Assembly: GCF_024228315.1 (NCBI RefSeq)
Contig: NZ_CP100454.1
Coordinates: forward strand, 3,410,001-3,474,000
DNA length: 64,000 bases
From: Halomarina pelagica
Lineage (GTDB): Archaea > Halobacteriota > Halobacteria > Halobacteriales > Haloarculaceae
Direction of reading: 5' to 3'
Position 1 is the stretch's first letter. The number at the start of each line of letters is the position of its first letter. The translations under genes were made by a program, and so were the position numbers. Below, in pieces: positions 46,797 through 54,659 of the stretch. The notes under the pieces are model-generated. The model was not told the DNA's origin. It saw only the letters and a list, made by a program, of their open reading frames with translations, and did no database searches.

Positions 46797-46832
46797 CCGG
46801 ACGCGCCGCCCGGATAGCGTCCGCGAGCGCGA

Positions 46833-47000
46833 CTACACGTCCCTCATTATCCTCTCGACGTGATCGCGGGTCGTCGACGTGTCGTGGACCCGCTCGGCGT
46901 GTCGCCTGACGACCTCGACGATCTCCTCCTCGTCCTCGGAGCGAATCAGAAACGCGCAGTCCTCGAATCCGGCGTTGATACAGCGTACTTCCTTGACCAT
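46833..47000 (-). CDS. DUF1059 family small protein, paralogue 2
   Basis: 55 residues: EVRCINAGFEDCAFLIRSEDEEEI followed by VRRHAERVHD. The cysteine spacing and the FLIRSE segment match the first paralogue at 45472. It lies on the opposite strand, convergent with the methyltransferase gene and downstream of the FilR1-like regulator gene. Confidence 0.78.
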   Translation of the reverse strand: MVKEVRCINAGFEDCAFLIRSEDEEEIVEVVRRHAERVHDTSTTRDHVERIMRDV

Positions 47001-47097
47001 GTCGTCTCCCCCTCGGGCGGGATCGGACGATTATCCGTACGATCCCTTAGCTGTTGTCTCGCGCCCCGCGACTCCGATGCCGCGTGCGCGAGTGCCG

Positions 47098-48177
47098 TCA
47101 CATCGCCGCCATCGCCTCGCGCAGCCCCCGCTTGGTAAAACTCTCGAGACGGACGGCCTCGTTCCGATAGGATTCGTAGACGGCCTCGGCCCACTCGCGC
47201 GCCGCCGCCGAGTCGGTGTCCACGAACGCCCGGAGCGTCCTCGCGTCCGTATCGCGCACGCCGATCCCGACTCGATCGTCGAAGATGGCGAGTCCGTAGG
47301 GGAGGTCGTCGTGTATCCAGAGCGTAAAGTGCTCGCTGGCGCACACCTGGACGCACTTCTCCGGGTAGCTGTTCATGACGTTCTCGGTGACCGCTGGCGG
47401 GTCGATGATCTCCGTCTCCATGCCGTCCAGGATCCGTTGTTGGAACTCCCCCGCGTACGTCGGAGCGATGGAGAAGGTGTCGAACCCCCGGAGCGTCTCC
47501 GTCTCCTCGAGCAGCGAGACGAATCGGGTCATCGGACCGTAGGCGTCCCCGCGCTCGGCGCTCGTCACGGTCGTGTCGGCGAAGATTCCGACGTCGAAAT
47601 CCGTCGTCGTCTCGCGAATCGCCTCGAGCGCGGGCGCGAGTACGAGCGCGGTTCGACCGTTCGTCTCGAACGTCGATACCGCGTCCGCCACTGCCTCGCC
47701 GAGCGCCGTGAGCGCGAACGTCCCGCCCGTCCGCTCGATCAGGCTCATCTCGCCGAGCGATCTCGTGTGCCGGTGGCCGGTCGCTCTGGAGACGTTCAGC
47801 CGTGCTTCGAGTTCTCTCCGATCCAGTCGCCCTCCCCGTAGCGCGTCGAGCATCGGGGAGCGTCTGACGAGTTCGACGAGCAGTTCCGGCGTCGCCGCGG
47901 TAGGACCCAGCGCCGTCCGAACGTCCGTCTCGAATTCGGCCACGGTATCCGCGATCACCTGGCCGAGCGCCGTGAGTGCGAGCGCACCGTCCGCGTCCGT
48001 TACCACTCCCGCCTCCGCGAGCCAGCCGGCGAGCCGGTAGCTGGTGGCGATCGACACGTCGAGCCGTCGTGCCAATTCCCGGTGATCCAGCGTCTCGCTC
48101 CGCAGTTCGGCGAGCGCGTGAGCACGTTTGACGAGCCCGACGAGCAGGTCGGCGTCAATCGTGCCGTGAGTTCGCAT
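47098..48177 (-). CDS. Transcriptional regulator with two winged helices and FilR1-like domain
   Basis: 359 residues. Two similar winged-helix segments follow each other: residues about 5-85 (HRELARRLDVSIATSYRLAGWLAEAGVV) and about 90-170 (RRELEARLNVSRATGHRHTRSLGEMSLI). The C-terminal half (FSIAPTYAGEFQQRIL, ASEHFTLWIHDDLPYGLAIFDDRVGIGV) matches the FilR1/DUF1724-type sensor domain of archaeal regulators. The ligand is unknown. It is divergent from the OsmC gene and is a candidate regulator of both shared promoter elements. Confidence 0.82.
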   Translation of the reverse strand: MRTHGTIDADLLVGLVKRAHALAELRSETLDHRELARRLDVSIATSYRLAGWLAEAGVVTDADGALALTALGQVIADTVAEFETDVRTALGPTAATPELLVELVRRSPMLDALRGGRLDRRELEARLNVSRATGHRHTRSLGEMSLIERTGGTFALTALGEAVADAVSTFETNGRTALVLAPALEAIRETTTDFDVGIFADTTVTSAERGDAYGPMTRFVSLLEETETLRGFDTFSIAPTYAGEFQQRILDGMETEIIDPPAVTENVMNSYPEKCVQVCASEHFTLWIHDDLPYGLAIFDDRVGIGVRDTDARTLRAFVDTDSAAAREWAEAVYESYRNEAVRLESFTKRGLREAMAAM

Positions 48178-48250
48178 ATCTAGAGGGTCGACGGACGCGG
48201 TATTAACTCTGTAGCGTCTCCGGACGGTACCGTCCGATTCGCGGACGATC

Positions 48251-48296
48251 CGTCTCACTAGCTGCGAAATTATCACTAGATGATTACATGTTTTCG
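48251..48296 (+). promoter_or_regulatory. Shared 45-nt promoter element, copy 2
   Basis: CGTCTCACTAGCTGCGAAAT continues as TATCACTAGATGATTACATG. It matches copy 1 at 45362 over its full length with few differences. It lies 34-79 bp upstream of the OsmC ATG and between that gene and the divergent regulator. Confidence 0.65.
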
Positions 48297-48329
48297 CGGC
48301 GCGTACGACCGCACGAGGAGGTATCAGAG

Positions 48330-48947
48330 ATGACAGAGACCACTCAACGAGAGGCGCGCATCGAACAGGGCGTCGACCTGGAGAACCTGGGGGCGTTCCT
48401 CGACTACGCGGAGGCGAACCCGGCGGACGTGCAGTTCGAACTCGGTGCCGTCGGCACCTACGAGGGGCGGGCCATCCACACGAGGGCGAAGACCGGCCCG
48501 TACGCGCTCGGCGGCGGGGAGATCGACCGCGTCGCCCGCGAATACACGTACCACTTCGGCGGCCACCGGGAGGTAGAGGAGGCCGTCGGCTTCGTCGATC
48601 CCACCGACCGTCGGGAGGTCATCGAGACCGCGCTGGCCGCCCTCTCGGGGTGCCTCAACGCGGCCATCTCCATGAGCGCCATCGCGCAGGGGGTCGACCT
48701 CGACGAACTCGAGACGACCGTGCGCATCGAGTGGGACCCGTTCGTCTTCCTCTGGCTGGAGGACGTCGAGGGACCGGACGGCGCGCCGAGGGACATGTTC
48801 GGCGACCTCCGGGTCGAGATCGAGGTGTCCGGCGAGAACGTCGACGAGACCACCCTCGACGAGATCAGGGAGTGGACGGGGCGTTCCGCGGTGTACAACC
48901 TCGTCACGTTACCCCACCGGTGCGAACCGGAGGTCAGACTGAAGTGA
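48330..48947 (+). CDS. OsmC-family protein
   Basis: 205 residues of the OsmC/Ohr fold. The peroxidatic Cys is in ALSGCLNAAISMSA (near residue 110). The second Cys usual in peroxide-reducing members is replaced (SAVYNLVT); a Cys occurs near the C-terminus (PHRCEPEV). It may detoxify organic peroxides or act on thiols, but with one canonical Cys this is open. A strong AGGAGGT Shine-Dalgarno lies before the ATG. It is expressed from the shared 45-nt promoter element. Confidence 0.85.
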   Translation: MTETTQREARIEQGVDLENLGAFLDYAEANPADVQFELGAVGTYEGRAIHTRAKTGPYALGGGEIDRVAREYTYHFGGHREVEEAVGFVDPTDRREVIETALAALSGCLNAAISMSAIAQGVDLDELETTVRIEWDPFVFLWLEDVEGPDGAPRDMFGDLRVEIEVSGENVDETTLDEIREWTGRSAVYNLVTLPHRCEPEVRLK

Positions 48948-49031
48948 CCGACCGCCGGTGGCCGCGGACCGCCGGTCGGTTCACGCCATCAGTCCGGCGT
49001 GCGAGAATGCCGTCTGCGCCCGGATCCGACG

Positions 49032-49970
49032 TCACGTCGGTCGAATGCGGACGCGGCCGGTCGGCCGGGTCGATCCCACGATCACCGTGAGCGCCCAGCC
49101 GTCGGCGGTCCGCCGGGCCTCGGTGACCGTCGCGTCGTTCGGAAGCGTCCGGAGCAGGCCGACCACGACGGGAAGCGTCGGCAGGCGATCGTCGGCCGGC
49201 GCGAGCGCGTACCCGTGGAGCGAGACGGTCCACCTCCGCTCGGCCTCGTCCGCGCGCTCGGAGGTTCGCTCCCGAGGTGAGGGACGAACGCGACGAACGC
49301 GGTAGCCCTCGACGAGGGCGACGCGTCGAAGCGTCTCGAAGACCCCCGTGAGGGGTGACTCGTGCGTCGAATCGCGTGCGAGATCGGCCGAATGCCCGGA
49401 GCCGACGGCCGGCTCTCCCACCCCGCGATCGAGACGCGCCGCGGCCTCGCGTAAGACGTCGGCCTGTGCCGCGTCGTCGAGGTGTTCGTCGAGCGCGCGG
49501 GCGACGCTCTCGAGCAGCGCGAGACAGAGGTCGTCGGGGTCGGTCACCGCCTCGGCGCATCGCAGGTACGTGTCCATCACCGCCCGTTCGACCCGGCGAT
49601 AGGGACCCGTCGAGAGGGTCTCGAAGACCGCGGCGGCCACCTCGTGGCAGTACTCCGCGAGCGCGTTCTGGCGGTCATCGGGGGTCGGTTGCGGATCGAC
49701 GAGCGGTTCCCCGTCACGCTCGGCGAAGTCGGCGTCCTCGGTGGCGACGAGGTCGTACCAGGGGACGCGGGGATCGTACCGACGGAGTTCGGCGCGGTAC
49801 TCCTCGCCGAGACGGGCCGCCTCGGTCGCCGTCGCCCGATCCGGGAAGCGCCGGCGGAACAGCGGAACGGGCCGCTCGCCCGTGCGGGCGCACCGGACGA
49901 CGAAGTCGCCCGTCGGCGTCGAGAGGTCCTCGATTCGACGGCGGATCTCCCGGAGCGTGCTCCCCATCAT
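49032..49970 (-). CDS. Haloarchaeal conserved protein (DUF7551/DUF7552-like)
   Basis: 312 residues. The N-terminus (STLREIRRRIEDLSTPTGDFVVRCARTGERPVPL) and RRYDPRVPWYDLVATED match a haloarchaeal family I recall as DUF7551/7552. The middle (about 95-190) is helical and the end (TVSLHGYALAPADDRLPTLPVVVGLL) forms a compact alpha/beta segment. Function unknown. The first two codons are both Met, so the start is ambiguous by one codon. Confidence 0.7.
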   Translation of the reverse strand: MMGSTLREIRRRIEDLSTPTGDFVVRCARTGERPVPLFRRRFPDRATATEAARLGEEYRAELRRYDPRVPWYDLVATEDADFAERDGEPLVDPQPTPDDRQNALAEYCHEVAAAVFETLSTGPYRRVERAVMDTYLRCAEAVTDPDDLCLALLESVARALDEHLDDAAQADVLREAAARLDRGVGEPAVGSGHSADLARDSTHESPLTGVFETLRRVALVEGYRVRRVRPSPRERTSERADEAERRWTVSLHGYALAPADDRLPTLPVVVGLLRTLPNDATVTEARRTADGWALTVIVGSTRPTGRVRIRPT

Positions 49971-50176
49971 GGCGATCGCCAGTGAGGGTCGCCGGTCCGC
50001 ATCACCCCGTCACCGGACGCTCGAGGCGACGTCCGACTGATCTGACGGCTCGCAGTCGCCGAACGCGTTCCGTTCGGGCGCGGGCTGACTGTCGATGTCG
50101 AGAGACACGCGCGTATCCCGGCGAGCGATGCATCGCTCGCCGACCCCGGCGGAGTGACGTCGATCGGATCACGGTT

Positions 50177-50190
50177 TTAGGTCGGCCTAA
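50177..50190. promoter_or_regulatory. Second DtxR-type dyad next to a TATA-like box
   Basis: TTAGGTCGGCCTAA followed by GCATAAA (50195-50201) repeats the arrangement at 37110: dyad TTAGG-N4-CCTAA, then the same TATA-like heptamer a few bases later. What it controls is unclear. A transcript would start near 50222, where only a doubtful frame begins. Confidence 0.55.
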
Positions 50191-50199
50191 TACAGCATA

Positions 50200-50252
50200 A
50201 ACGGTTCGAAGCGGTCGACGGTGATCGCTGAACGGTTCGAAGCGATCGACGG
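50200..50252 (+). repeat. 22-bp direct repeat pair
   Basis: AACGGTTCGAAGCGGTCGAC with two further G at 50200-50221, and the same with one substitution at 50231-50252, separated by 9 bp. It lies right after the TATA-like box of the dyad at 50177. Confidence 0.75.
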
Positions 50253-50660
50253 TCCCCCGATACGCGCGGCCGGACACCTCGATCGGAGGAGTGCTGTCGA
50301 GGTCCTCCCCGCTCGACGGACAGTTTGTATCCTCGCCCCTCTCACAATTTCCACGTTCAGCTCGCGTATGTTCCGTATAACCGAGTTCGAACTTCCTTCT
50401 GGCCACCTATTTGACGCCTTACCGAACGTTCGTGGAGTATCTGGGTAGCGTTCCGCCTTCGACGCGTGTCGTCGATCGGGACGGTTTCCGTCGACGCAGA
50501 CGGTCGTATCCCCGTCGTCGAGGCGTCTGACCGAGATGTTCGCTCGAACCGGTGCGTTCGCTCCTTGATTCCAGAAATAATCGGTTAATATGAACGTAAG
50601 CTGTGTAATCGTAATTGTAATTAATACACTCATAGCCGGTCGTCTATCCGTGATACGAGA

Positions 50661-52049
50661 ATGACATCCGGCCGATCACCAGAATCGCCGACCGATCAGT
50701 CGTCCTCGCGGGGCGACCGACCGACCTCCGGATCCGGGGGGCGGTCGGGTCGCGGCCTCCTCGCCGTCGTCGTCGCGGTGCTCGTCGTGAGCGCGATCGT
50801 CGGCGCGTTCGCGCTGAGCGGTCTCGGCGGGGGCGGTGGTGCGCTCGGGATCGCGGACGAGAGCCCGCCCGAGGACCGGTCGAACGCGGCGCTGTCCGGG
50901 AACGGTAGCGACGACGCGTCGGCCGACTCGACGCCGTCGACGGAGGAATCGACGCACGCGTCCGACGCTCGCTCCGGCGACGATGCCGGGAGATCCGGCA
51001 ACGGGTCTTCCGTGGGATCTCCCCCGAACGCATCCACGAACGCGTCCGCGAGTACGTCGTCCTCGTCCGTCGACTACAACGGCGGCGAGTCGCCTTTCGA
51101 CGGGGCGAACGCGACCCGCGGGAGCGGGAATTCGTCCAGCGCGGCGGAGAACGCGTCCGACGAGAGCGGAAACGAGTCCGCGAGCGCGAACTCGTCGGAG
51201 ACTTCGTCCGGCGGTGACGGACCGTCCGATTCGGCCAGCGCCGACGGATCCCCCGACTCGACCGGTGACAGTACGCAGGACCAGAACCAGAGCGGCAGCC
51301 AGTCGTCCGACCAGTCGTACGTGGGGACGAACGGAAACCAGACGCAGAACCAGACGGCCGACCAGACGCAGGGACAGGCGCAGGCGGGTAACGACAGCAC
51401 GCAGCGACAGAGTCAGACGTACGATCAGGATCAGGACCAGACCTATCGCGGCGACGACGGGACACAGCGACAGAACCAGACCGTCGACCAGGATCAGGCG
51501 CAGGTACAGCGGCGCGACGACGCGACCCAGGTGCAGGACCAGGCGGTCGAGCAGGACCAGACGCAGACCGGGGGCGGCGACGGGAACGCGCAGTACCAGA
51601 ACCAGTCGTCCTCGCAGGACCAGCGGCAGGTGCAGAACGGGACCGCGATCGTGCAGTCGGGGGTCCAGAACAACTCGCTGGTGCAGGTCGGCGGCGACAA
51701 CCAGCAGCAGGCGCTCGGGACGCAGACCGTGCAGGTGCAGGCGGACGGGAACGTGACCGTCAACCTCCTGCTCGTCGTGCTCCAGCACCAGGACGCGAGC
51801 GTCGACGAGACCCGCCAGCAGCAGGCCCAGGGCGCACAGCAGGTGCAGATCCAGACGCCCGGCGACGCGAACGTGACGCGCAGCCTCTTCGTCCTTCAGG
51901 GCGAGAACGGGGGGACCGTCGCTCCCTTCTCGCCCGAGTTGCTCGGGCGGATCGCGAGCATCCTCGAGCAGTTCGGACCGAGCGCGACGGACTCGCCGAG
52001 CGCGGCCGCTACGCCGAACGGTACGAACGCGACCGCCGCCGGCGCGTAG
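50661..52049 (+). CDS. Membrane-anchored Gln-ladder repeat protein 1
   Basis: 462 residues. A basic N-terminus is followed by one membrane helix (residues 33-55) and a 160-residue Ser/Asn/Gly/Asp linker with many NxS/T sites, likely glycosylated. Residues about 222-326 form five repeats of exactly 21 residues, with Gln at repeat positions 6, 8, 10, 14, 16 and usually 18 or 20 and a GD/GN turn at the start. Less regular repeats follow (QSGVQNNSLVQVGGDNQQQ), then a C-terminal hydrophobic patch and a Pro/Ala/Asn tail. The alternating Gln face predicts stacked beta-strands. I recognise no described family. Confidence 0.8.
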   Translation: MTSGRSPESPTDQSSSRGDRPTSGSGGRSGRGLLAVVVAVLVVSAIVGAFALSGLGGGGGALGIADESPPEDRSNAALSGNGSDDASADSTPSTEESTHASDARSGDDAGRSGNGSSVGSPPNASTNASASTSSSSVDYNGGESPFDGANATRGSGNSSSAAENASDESGNESASANSSETSSGGDGPSDSASADGSPDSTGDSTQDQNQSGSQSSDQSYVGTNGNQTQNQTADQTQGQAQAGNDSTQRQSQTYDQDQDQTYRGDDGTQRQNQTVDQDQAQVQRRDDATQVQDQAVEQDQTQTGGGDGNAQYQNQSSSQDQRQVQNGTAIVQSGVQNNSLVQVGGDNQQQALGTQTVQVQADGNVTVNLLLVVLQHQDASVDETRQQQAQGAQQVQIQTPGDANVTRSLFVLQGENGGTVAPFSPELLGRIASILEQFGPSATDSPSAAATPNGTNATAAGA

Positions 52050-52478
52050 CGAGTACGTCTCCACGCGCCCCGATTTTCTCCGTCGAACCGCGAAGCGCTC
52101 GACGGAAGTACCAGTACGTCGATGACTGTTCACGAACGGTTCATCCCCCGCCTGTACGACGCAACAGCGCTGTGTGGCCGGTTTTTCCATACGCCGATGA
52201 AAGAACGATGTTGAACTGTCACTCGACGGTGTTACCCACCGTCACGAGACCTGGCGATGCCGGGCACTATCTCGACCCTATTGTACGCAGGGAAAGAGCG
52301 TGCCCCCGGCAGAACTATCCAATTCAAGTGAACGTTACGGACCGAATCGCCTCACTGGAACGGGGGGACCGGCAGTCATTAACGGAGAGTGAATCGATTC
52401 GCGTGACGTTTAACGGAGTTGCGTCCTCATTTCATCTATCTATAATAAAGTCCCTCTGCGGTGGTGTATTCTCCGCGG
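52050..52478. other. 429-bp intergenic region before Gln-ladder gene 2
   Basis: No supported gene; translated frames have no family features. The 3' end holds the promoter of the next gene. Confidence 0.55.
52439..52450 (+). promoter_or_regulatory. TATA-like promoter of Gln-ladder gene 2
   Basis: TCTATAATAAAG ends 28 bp before the ATG. The same 12-mer precedes Gln-ladder gene 3 at 54621. Both leaders also end in GCGGATG at the start codon. This shows that the two genes carry a common promoter. Confidence 0.75.
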
Positions 52479-54125
52479 ATGTTAGAAGAAGAAAGATCCG
52501 AACGGAAATCGCGACGCGACTCTCGCGGTGTCGCAACGGTCACGCGCCTGCTAACGATCGCCATGGTGGCGGTCGTGATCGTCGGGAGCGGGGCCGCCGT
52601 CGTCGGTGCGGTCGGCGACGGTTCCGCGACGAGTTCGGGCGCGAACGAACAAGAACAGACACAGGGTCAGAACCAGGACCTCTCCGGCGTACAGTTCGCC
52701 GCCCTGAGCGATCAGGTCGCCGGACAGGACGCCGATCAGCGGCAAGGTCAGGCCCAGGGTGGCGACCACAACACCCAGATCCAGGGCCAGTACAAGGGTC
52801 AGATCGGCATCAACGAGCAGTACGGCGCCCTCAACTTCCAGCTGCTCGAGCAGACCAGCCGTCAGGCCGAAGCGCAGGTGCAGACCGGGTCCTACAACAC
52901 CCAGGTCCAGTACCAGATCGGCCAGCAGTACGGTGCCCAGGGTCAGCTCGCGATCAACAGCGTCCAGACGCTGAACCAGTACGAATCGCAGTACCAGGTT
53001 CAGGAGCAGTCGGGCGTCTTCAACGACCAGTTCCAGGGCCAGTACGACAGCCAGCGCGGCGAGAACTACCAGGTCGCCGTGAACAGCGAGCAGAGCCTGA
53101 ACCAGGGCGTCGCCCAGGAACAGCGCCAGAAGCAGTCCGGCATCGTCAACGATCAGACCCAGCAGCAGGGCGTGAGCCAGAACGCCGCGCAGGGCCAGCT
53201 GTTCGCCGCGAACAGCCAGCAGGACACCACCCAGACGGCCACGCAGGCTCAGGAGCAGGCCCAGAAGGGTGCCCTCAACGACCAGGAACAGTCGCAGTCG
53301 GGCGACCAGACCGCGGTCAACGGGCAGACGGGCGTGAACAACGACCAGGAGACGACGCAGGACAGCGAGCAGGGCCAGGGCCAGAGCCAGGCCGGCGTGC
53401 TCAACGACCAGGGTCAGAACCAGTCGTTCTCCCAGGAGGCTTCCTCGACGCAGGCGAGCGTCGACAGCAGCCAGACCGCCGACCAGTCCAACACGCAGGA
53501 CCAGGGTCAGAACCAGCGGGGCGTCCTGAACGACCAGGCCCAGAGCCAGGACGGTAGTCAGACGCAGACCGAGGTCCAGTCCGCCGAGGACAGCGACCAG
53601 AGTCAGTCCCAGGACGCCGACCAGGGTCAGGGTCAGAGTCAGCGCGGCGTCGTGAACGACCAGGAGCAGACCCAGTCGTACGACCAGGGTCAGACCCAGG
53701 GTCAGTCCGCAGAGGACAGCGACCAGAGCCAGTCCCAGGACACCGAGCAGGACGCCACGCAGACCCAGCGCGGTGCCCTGAACGACCAGACCGAGAGTCA
53801 GGACACCGAACAGGAGCAGGGTCAGTACCAGACCGGCGAGGACAACTCGCAGGAGCAGACCCAGGACGCCGAGCAGGACGCCGGCCAGTCCCAGTCGGGG
53901 ATCCTCAACGACCAGGACGTGGACCAGGACATCGACCAGACGCAGGGTCAGTCCCAGTCCGGTGAGGACAACGACCAGGACCAGAGCCAGAGCGCCGAGC
54001 AGGACGCGTCCCAGAGCCAGAGCGGCGTCGGTAACACCCAGTCGCAGGACCAGTCTTCGAGCCAGAGCCAGTCTCAGGTTCAGCTGGGCAGCGACTCGGA
54101 CGTGAGCGCCGATTCGCTCATCTGA
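52479..54125 (+). CDS. Secreted Gln-ladder repeat protein 2
   Basis: 548 residues. A signal or anchor sequence covers residues 20-46 (VTRLLTIAMVAVVIVGSGAA). The rest is repeat: from residue 54 there are eleven units of 42 residues (one of 41, one of 43) and a final partial unit. Most begin G-x-x-N-[DT]-Q. Each 42-residue unit is two 21-residue halves with Gln at half-positions 6, 8, 10, 14, 16 and 20. Early units carry Tyr, Phe, Ile and Leu between the Gln; later units are enriched in Asp, Glu and Ser. A beta-solenoid or amyloid-like fibre with an acidic exterior is predicted. It ends in a short acidic tail. Confidence 0.85.
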   Translation: MLEEERSERKSRRDSRGVATVTRLLTIAMVAVVIVGSGAAVVGAVGDGSATSSGANEQEQTQGQNQDLSGVQFAALSDQVAGQDADQRQGQAQGGDHNTQIQGQYKGQIGINEQYGALNFQLLEQTSRQAEAQVQTGSYNTQVQYQIGQQYGAQGQLAINSVQTLNQYESQYQVQEQSGVFNDQFQGQYDSQRGENYQVAVNSEQSLNQGVAQEQRQKQSGIVNDQTQQQGVSQNAAQGQLFAANSQQDTTQTATQAQEQAQKGALNDQEQSQSGDQTAVNGQTGVNNDQETTQDSEQGQGQSQAGVLNDQGQNQSFSQEASSTQASVDSSQTADQSNTQDQGQNQRGVLNDQAQSQDGSQTQTEVQSAEDSDQSQSQDADQGQGQSQRGVVNDQEQTQSYDQGQTQGQSAEDSDQSQSQDTEQDATQTQRGALNDQTESQDTEQEQGQYQTGEDNSQEQTQDAEQDAGQSQSGILNDQDVDQDIDQTQGQSQSGEDNDQDQSQSAEQDASQSQSGVGNTQSQDQSSSQSQSQVQLGSDSDVSADSLI

Positions 54126-54388
54126 TTCCGCTCGCTCCCGTCGACGAATCGCTGACGATCACGAACTCCGTCGTTTTTTCGAAGTGCCGCGTCGATCACG
54201 CCTAGACGTCCGTGTCTCGCGATCGGTGCGACGCCCGTTTCCCACGATCTGTGCGACGTCACTCCACGATGCGTCGGTGGTGCCGGAGACGCTGACGAGA
54301 GAGGAACGAACGCCGAAGAGATGATCGATCGGCCGCACGCGGAGGGAGCGAGGGAGCGAGGAAGCGGGAGCACGAGAGCGCGATCTTC

Positions 54389-54444
54389 GGAAGAGGAAGA
54401 GGAAGAGGAAGAGGAAGAGGAAGAGGAAGAGGAAGAGGAAGAGG
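54389..54444. repeat. GGAAGA hexanucleotide microsatellite, about 9 copies
   Basis: A perfect 56-bp run of the hexamer GGAAGA. On the plus strand it could encode polyglutamate; on the minus strand Phe-Leu repeats. Slip-prone at replication. Confidence 0.9.
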
Positions 54445-54620
54445 CCAGTCAAACGCGTCCGTCCGTGACGCTCTCCGGCGGTCGGATCGCTATCCCATAC
54501 TCGAAGCGGCAATATCTCAAATTACGTAGTAGATGATCTAAATAAGGTTCAGTTCCGAGATAATGCCACGTCTAACGGATCGGGGCGAGATTAAACCCGA
54601 ACGTATGTCCCGTCAATCAG

Positions 54621-54632
54621 TCTATAATAAAG
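54621..54632 (+). promoter_or_regulatory. TATA-like promoter of Gln-ladder gene 3
   Basis: TCTATAATAAAG, identical to the 12-mer at 52439, ends 27 bp before the ATG. The leader also ends in CGCGGATG as in gene 2. Confidence 0.75.
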
Positions 54633-54659
54633 CGTGTCTGTGATGTGGCATCGTCGCGG

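Larger units (their letters stand above)
49971..50660. other. 690-bp intergenic region with operator and direct repeats
   Basis: No gene is convincing. Open frames on both strands (50221-50448, 50187-50633, 50002-50406) lack acidic composition and family features. The region holds a DtxR-like dyad at 50177, a 22-bp direct repeat, and an AT-rich stretch (TAATTGTAATTAATACAC, near 50609-50626) that is probably the promoter of the first glutamine-repeat gene. Confidence 0.55.
54126..54659. other. 534-bp intergenic region between Gln-ladder genes 2 and 3
   Basis: It contains a T6 stretch at about 54173-54178 that could end the upstream transcript, a GGAAGA microsatellite, and the promoter of gene 3. 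A frame at 54321-54536 translates the microsatellite as polyglutamate; it lacks a promoter or family support and is probably not a gene. Confidence 0.55.

Noticed and set aside
50221-50448. A GTG frame right after the second DtxR-like operator
   Set aside because: It starts at the distance expected for a leaderless gene, but it lacks acidic composition and any family pattern, and its first part is translated repeat sequence.
54321-54536. A 71-residue frame with 18 consecutive glutamates
   Set aside because: The glutamates come only from the GGAAGA microsatellite. There is no promoter box at the right distance and no similarity in the flanks.
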